A stretch of 5,798 bases of DNA from Spirochaetota bacterium. Its GTDB lineage: Bacteria > Spirochaetota > Spirochaetia > Treponematales > Breznakiellaceae. The translations under genes and the position numbers were made by a program. The DNA lies in assembly GCA_023398155.1 (NCBI GenBank), contig JAEWSV010000079.1, forward strand, positions 1 through 5,798. Direction: 5' to 3'. Positions within the stretch are counted from its first letter, which is position 1, and every line of letters begins with the position of its first letter. Positions 3,557 to 5,798 of this stretch are shown piece after piece. The notes under the pieces are model-generated. The model was given only the letters and a program-made list of their open reading frames with translations. It made no database searches and had not been told where the DNA came from.

Positions 3557-5798
3557 AATAGCTGATCTTGAAACCGAAGGACGGCACGGGTACTCCGGCC
3601 GTGAACTCCGCTTCGCCCGAGCCCGAGAGCTCTTCGCCGGTGAACTCGTCGATGGCTTTGTTCGTCTTGGGGGAGTACAGGCCGGAGAACACGTCTTCCA
3701 GGCCGATGTAGTATTCCCACCGGACCTTCGATCGGCGGTAGTAGTTGGAGAAGGATACCTTGATGTCCACCGGGCAGCTCAGGTCGTTCCGCAGCGTGTC
3801 GCTGTACTCGGAAGTCCGCTTCCAGCGCTCGATCACCGTCCCGTCCTCCATCACCGCGGCGTACGGCTCCGGTTCGCCGACCTCCTTCCGCGGCGCCCCC
3901 GAGGCGAGGCTCGCCTTGACGCTGAAGGTCACCGCTTTCCACGGCTTGAAATTGGCCACGAGGTTCAGGTTGTGGAACCGGTGGTACGAGGGAAAGTACC
4001 AATCGTCCAGCGGAGAGCCGTCGATGAGCGACATGTCCGCGCCCTCCAAGGAGGCGGTGGGATTCTTGTAGCGCGCGTACACGAACGAGTAGGTGATGTA
4101 TCCGTCGAACCAGCGGCTCTCTTTCTTCTGGAGCATGAGATCGAAGCCGGCCACGTACCCGATGCCGTCATCGTGGACCAGGAGCTCCACCGGGTTGGTC
4201 TCCGGTACTTGGGTGATGTAGAAGCGCTGGAAATAGTACTTGTAATACCCCTCCAGCGTGAACTTCCAACCTTTCGAGAGTTGGAGCTCCGTCCCCGCGA
4301 GTCCCAAGACCGCGCGATCCGGCCCGATGCTGAAGTCGTCCATGTCGTACTTCTCATCGAAGGCCGAGGTGATGAACGGCAGCTTGGAGAACAGGCCGCC
4401 GCCCGTCGTGAGGGTCAGGCTCTTTATCCCGCCCCGGTTCCGCACCGGCCGCCAAGCTACGCGGAGGCGCGGATTGGCGACCGGATAGGTCTGGATGCTG
4501 ATGTCGTCGTTCCAGAGGTAGGAATGATCCACGCGGAGGCCGAGCTCGCCGGTGACGTCGTCCTCCTCGCTCCCGTACTCCCACAGGAGGAAGGAACCCG
4601 AGTTGAGGGTCTTGTTCTCGTCCGATTCCATTTCCAGCGAGACCGGGATGTAGGAATCGACGCCGCCTTCCCTGAAATCCTGGTAGCCGTCGGCCTTAGA
4701 TTCCATGGTTCCCACGTTGAGGAGCCCGTCGACGCCGAACACCAAGCTCTGGCCCTCGGCGAATTCCCATTCGCTCTCCGCGCGGCCCTGGAAGATATCG
4801 TTGAGGTCCTCCTCGTCGTACTTGAAGTAGGCGCTATCCACGCTGAAAGAAGCCGCCCCGCCCATCTTGCCGTCGGCGACATGGTCGGCGTCCAGGAGGG
4901 ATCCGTCGTAGCGCGACAGGAAGTCTTGCGAATAGGGAACTTCGCCCGAGTAGGTCGAGTCGAAGGCTACCTTCGCGCTGATCCGGTTCCAACCGGCCAT
5001 GGCCTGGAGCTGCAGGTCGTCCCGCGCGAGCCATTTCGCGTTCCCGGACAGGATCACGGTCCGGTTGATCCAGTCGAAGTCGCTATCGGTGGTGACGAGG
5101 TCTTCATCTTCCCCCTCGAGCTCCACGCCGACGCCGTCGGAGCCGAGGAAGGCGTTCACCGCGAGCTGGAGCCGGTCGGCCGGCGTCCAGTAGAAGCGGC
5201 CGTAGGCGTCCCGGATGAAAGGTACCTGGCTGAAGGTATCTTCCGCCCCCGCGAGGCCGAAGGAGACTTCCATCCAGGTGACTTTGCCGCCGAGGAGCAG
5301 TCCCGCGTCGTTCCCGAGCGGCGTCTGGATATAGGCCTCCGCGCCGCTCGTGGTCCAGGAGGTGTCTACGCGGAGGTCTTCCTCTTTCGGCGTCTTGGAA
5401 TTGATCTCGAGGAGCCCCGAGATGAGCCTCCCGTACCGCGCGCTCACGAGGCCCGCAGAAAGCTTGGCCGATTCCACGACGTTCGGATTGAAGATGGAGA
5501 ACGCGCCGCCCCAATGGTAGGGATACGCGACTTCGAACCCGTCCAGGACCACGGTGGTCTCGTCCGGAGAACCGCCCCGGATGGAGGGACGCGCGTTCCA
5601 CCCTCCCGCGTATCCCACGCCGGGCAAGGTCTTAATGGAAGACATGACGTCTTCTACGATGCCGATCTGGGCGGTCGATTTCATCTCGTTGTCCGTGATC
5701 GCGACGGAGACTCCCGCCTGGGTGTCGCTTTTGAGCGGCACCGCTTTCTCGACGACGAGCTCCTGCCCTTCCAGCACGGTTGAGATGCGCATCGGCAC
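3555..5798 (-). CDS. TonB-dependent outer-membrane receptor (N-terminus outside window)
   Basis: 747 codons are visible and open to the right edge; the signal peptide and any N-terminal domain lie beyond it. Residues about 24-135 form a plug domain: a TLPGVG segment (57-62), the RPSIRGGSPDETTVVLDGF motif (70-88), YPYHWGGAFSIFNP (92-105) and a YGRLISGLLEINSK end (122-135). The remainder alternates amphipathic strands with loops, as in a 22-strand barrel. YHRFHNLNLVANFKPW (605-620), followed by ASGAPR, is a conserved late-barrel pattern. The protein ends FGFKISY, an aromatic C-terminus fitting the BAM insertion signal. GQELVVEK (11-18) may be the TonB box. By family knowledge it imports a ligand through the outer membrane using TonB energy; the ligand is unknown. 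No SusD-like partner or ABC transporter is next to it. Several loops are strongly acidic. The stop is 11 bases before the lipoprotein start. A GTG at the very edge is unlikely to be the true start. Confidence 0.93.
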   Translation of the reverse strand: MPMRISTVLEGQELVVEKAVPLKSDTQAGVSVAITDNEMKSTAQIGIVEDVMSSIKTLPGVGYAGGWNARPSIRGGSPDETTVVLDGFEVAYPYHWGGAFSIFNPNVVESAKLSAGLVSARYGRLISGLLEINSKTPKEEDLRVDTSWTTSGAEAYIQTPLGNDAGLLLGGKVTWMEVSFGLAGAEDTFSQVPFIRDAYGRFYWTPADRLQLAVNAFLGSDGVGVELEGEDEDLVTTDSDFDWINRTVILSGNAKWLARDDLQLQAMAGWNRISAKVAFDSTYSGEVPYSQDFLSRYDGSLLDADHVADGKMGGAASFSVDSAYFKYDEEDLNDIFQGRAESEWEFAEGQSLVFGVDGLLNVGTMESKADGYQDFREGGVDSYIPVSLEMESDENKTLNSGSFLLWEYGSEEDDVTGELGLRVDHSYLWNDDISIQTYPVANPRLRVAWRPVRNRGGIKSLTLTTGGGLFSKLPFITSAFDEKYDMDDFSIGPDRAVLGLAGTELQLSKGWKFTLEGYYKYYFQRFYITQVPETNPVELLVHDDGIGYVAGFDLMLQKKESRWFDGYITYSFVYARYKNPTASLEGADMSLIDGSPLDDWYFPSYHRFHNLNLVANFKPWKAVTFSVKASLASGAPRKEVGEPEPYAAVMEDGTVIERWKRTSEYSDTLRNDLSCPVDIKVSFSNYYRRSKVRWEYYIGLEDVFSGLYSPKTNKAIDEFTGEELSGSGEAEFTAGVPVPSFGFKISY
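5745..5768 (-). other. Candidate TonB box of the receptor
   Basis: Residues 11-18 of the visible receptor (GQELVVEK) form a short acidic-hydrophobic stretch just before the plug. TonB boxes in characterised receptors are short extended motifs of this kind (for example ETVIV or DTVVV) in the same place. The match is loose and is based on position and pattern only; a better box could lie beyond the right edge. Confidence 0.4.

Noticed and set aside
3544..4002. A 153-residue N-terminal extension of the lipoprotein gene into the receptor
   Set aside because: It would bury the signal peptide and lipobox in mid-protein; GAGGAGG sits at the right distance from the ATG at 3543.
3411..5783. A 790-codon open frame on the plus strand opposite the receptor
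   Set aside because: The minus-strand protein has clear plug and barrel motifs. The plus-strand product is Arg/Glu/Val/His-rich with no recognisable domain, as expected from the mirror frame of a GC-rich gene.
1..5798. CRISPR arrays, tRNA or rRNA genes, insertion sequences, internal terminators
   Set aside because: I saw no spaced direct repeats, cloverleaf-like or rRNA-like sequence, transposase or terminal repeats, and no hairpin followed by a T-run between genes.

Overview
The window holds one tightly packed minus-strand gene cluster, read from right to left. It encodes what looks like a self-contained TonB energy-transduction module: an outer-membrane TonB-dependent receptor (N-terminus cut by the right edge), an uncharacterised lipoprotein, an ExbB proton-channel subunit, two different ExbD subunits in tandem, and TonB. 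After a 21-base gap comes an EamA/DMT-family membrane transporter whose C-terminal half is cut by the left edge. All seven genes lie on the same strand, and no stretch above about 20 bases is non-coding.

The DNA is visibly GC-rich, with strong G/C preference at third codon positions, which produces many long spurious reading frames on the other strand. An outer-membrane receptor, a TonB system and a lipobox protein indicate a diderm (Gram-negative type) bacterium. The exbB-exbD-exbD-tonB arrangement and the receptor's style (plug domain with an RGG motif and no linked ABC transporter) feel spirochaete-like to me, but this is an impression, not a proven assignment.

Layout on the minus strand: receptor 5798-3555 (incomplete), lipoprotein 3543-2674, exbB 2677-2036, first exbD 2039-1566, second exbD 1569-1168, tonB 1167-523, EamA transporter 501-1 (incomplete). 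The junctions are typical of a translationally coupled operon. There is an 11-base gap whose Shine-Dalgarno overlaps the receptor stop, then an ATGA overlap, two GTGA overlaps, and a TAG stop directly abutting the tonB ATG. No promoter or terminator is visible inside the window; both should lie outside it.

Expected function: ExbB with the two ExbD proteins forms the inner-membrane proton-driven motor, TonB carries the energy across the periplasm, and the receptor imports an unknown ligand across the outer membrane. The lipoprotein is the least understood member and the best candidate for a new component, given its place between receptor and motor genes. The downstream EamA protein may move a related small molecule across the inner membrane, but that link rests on gene order alone.
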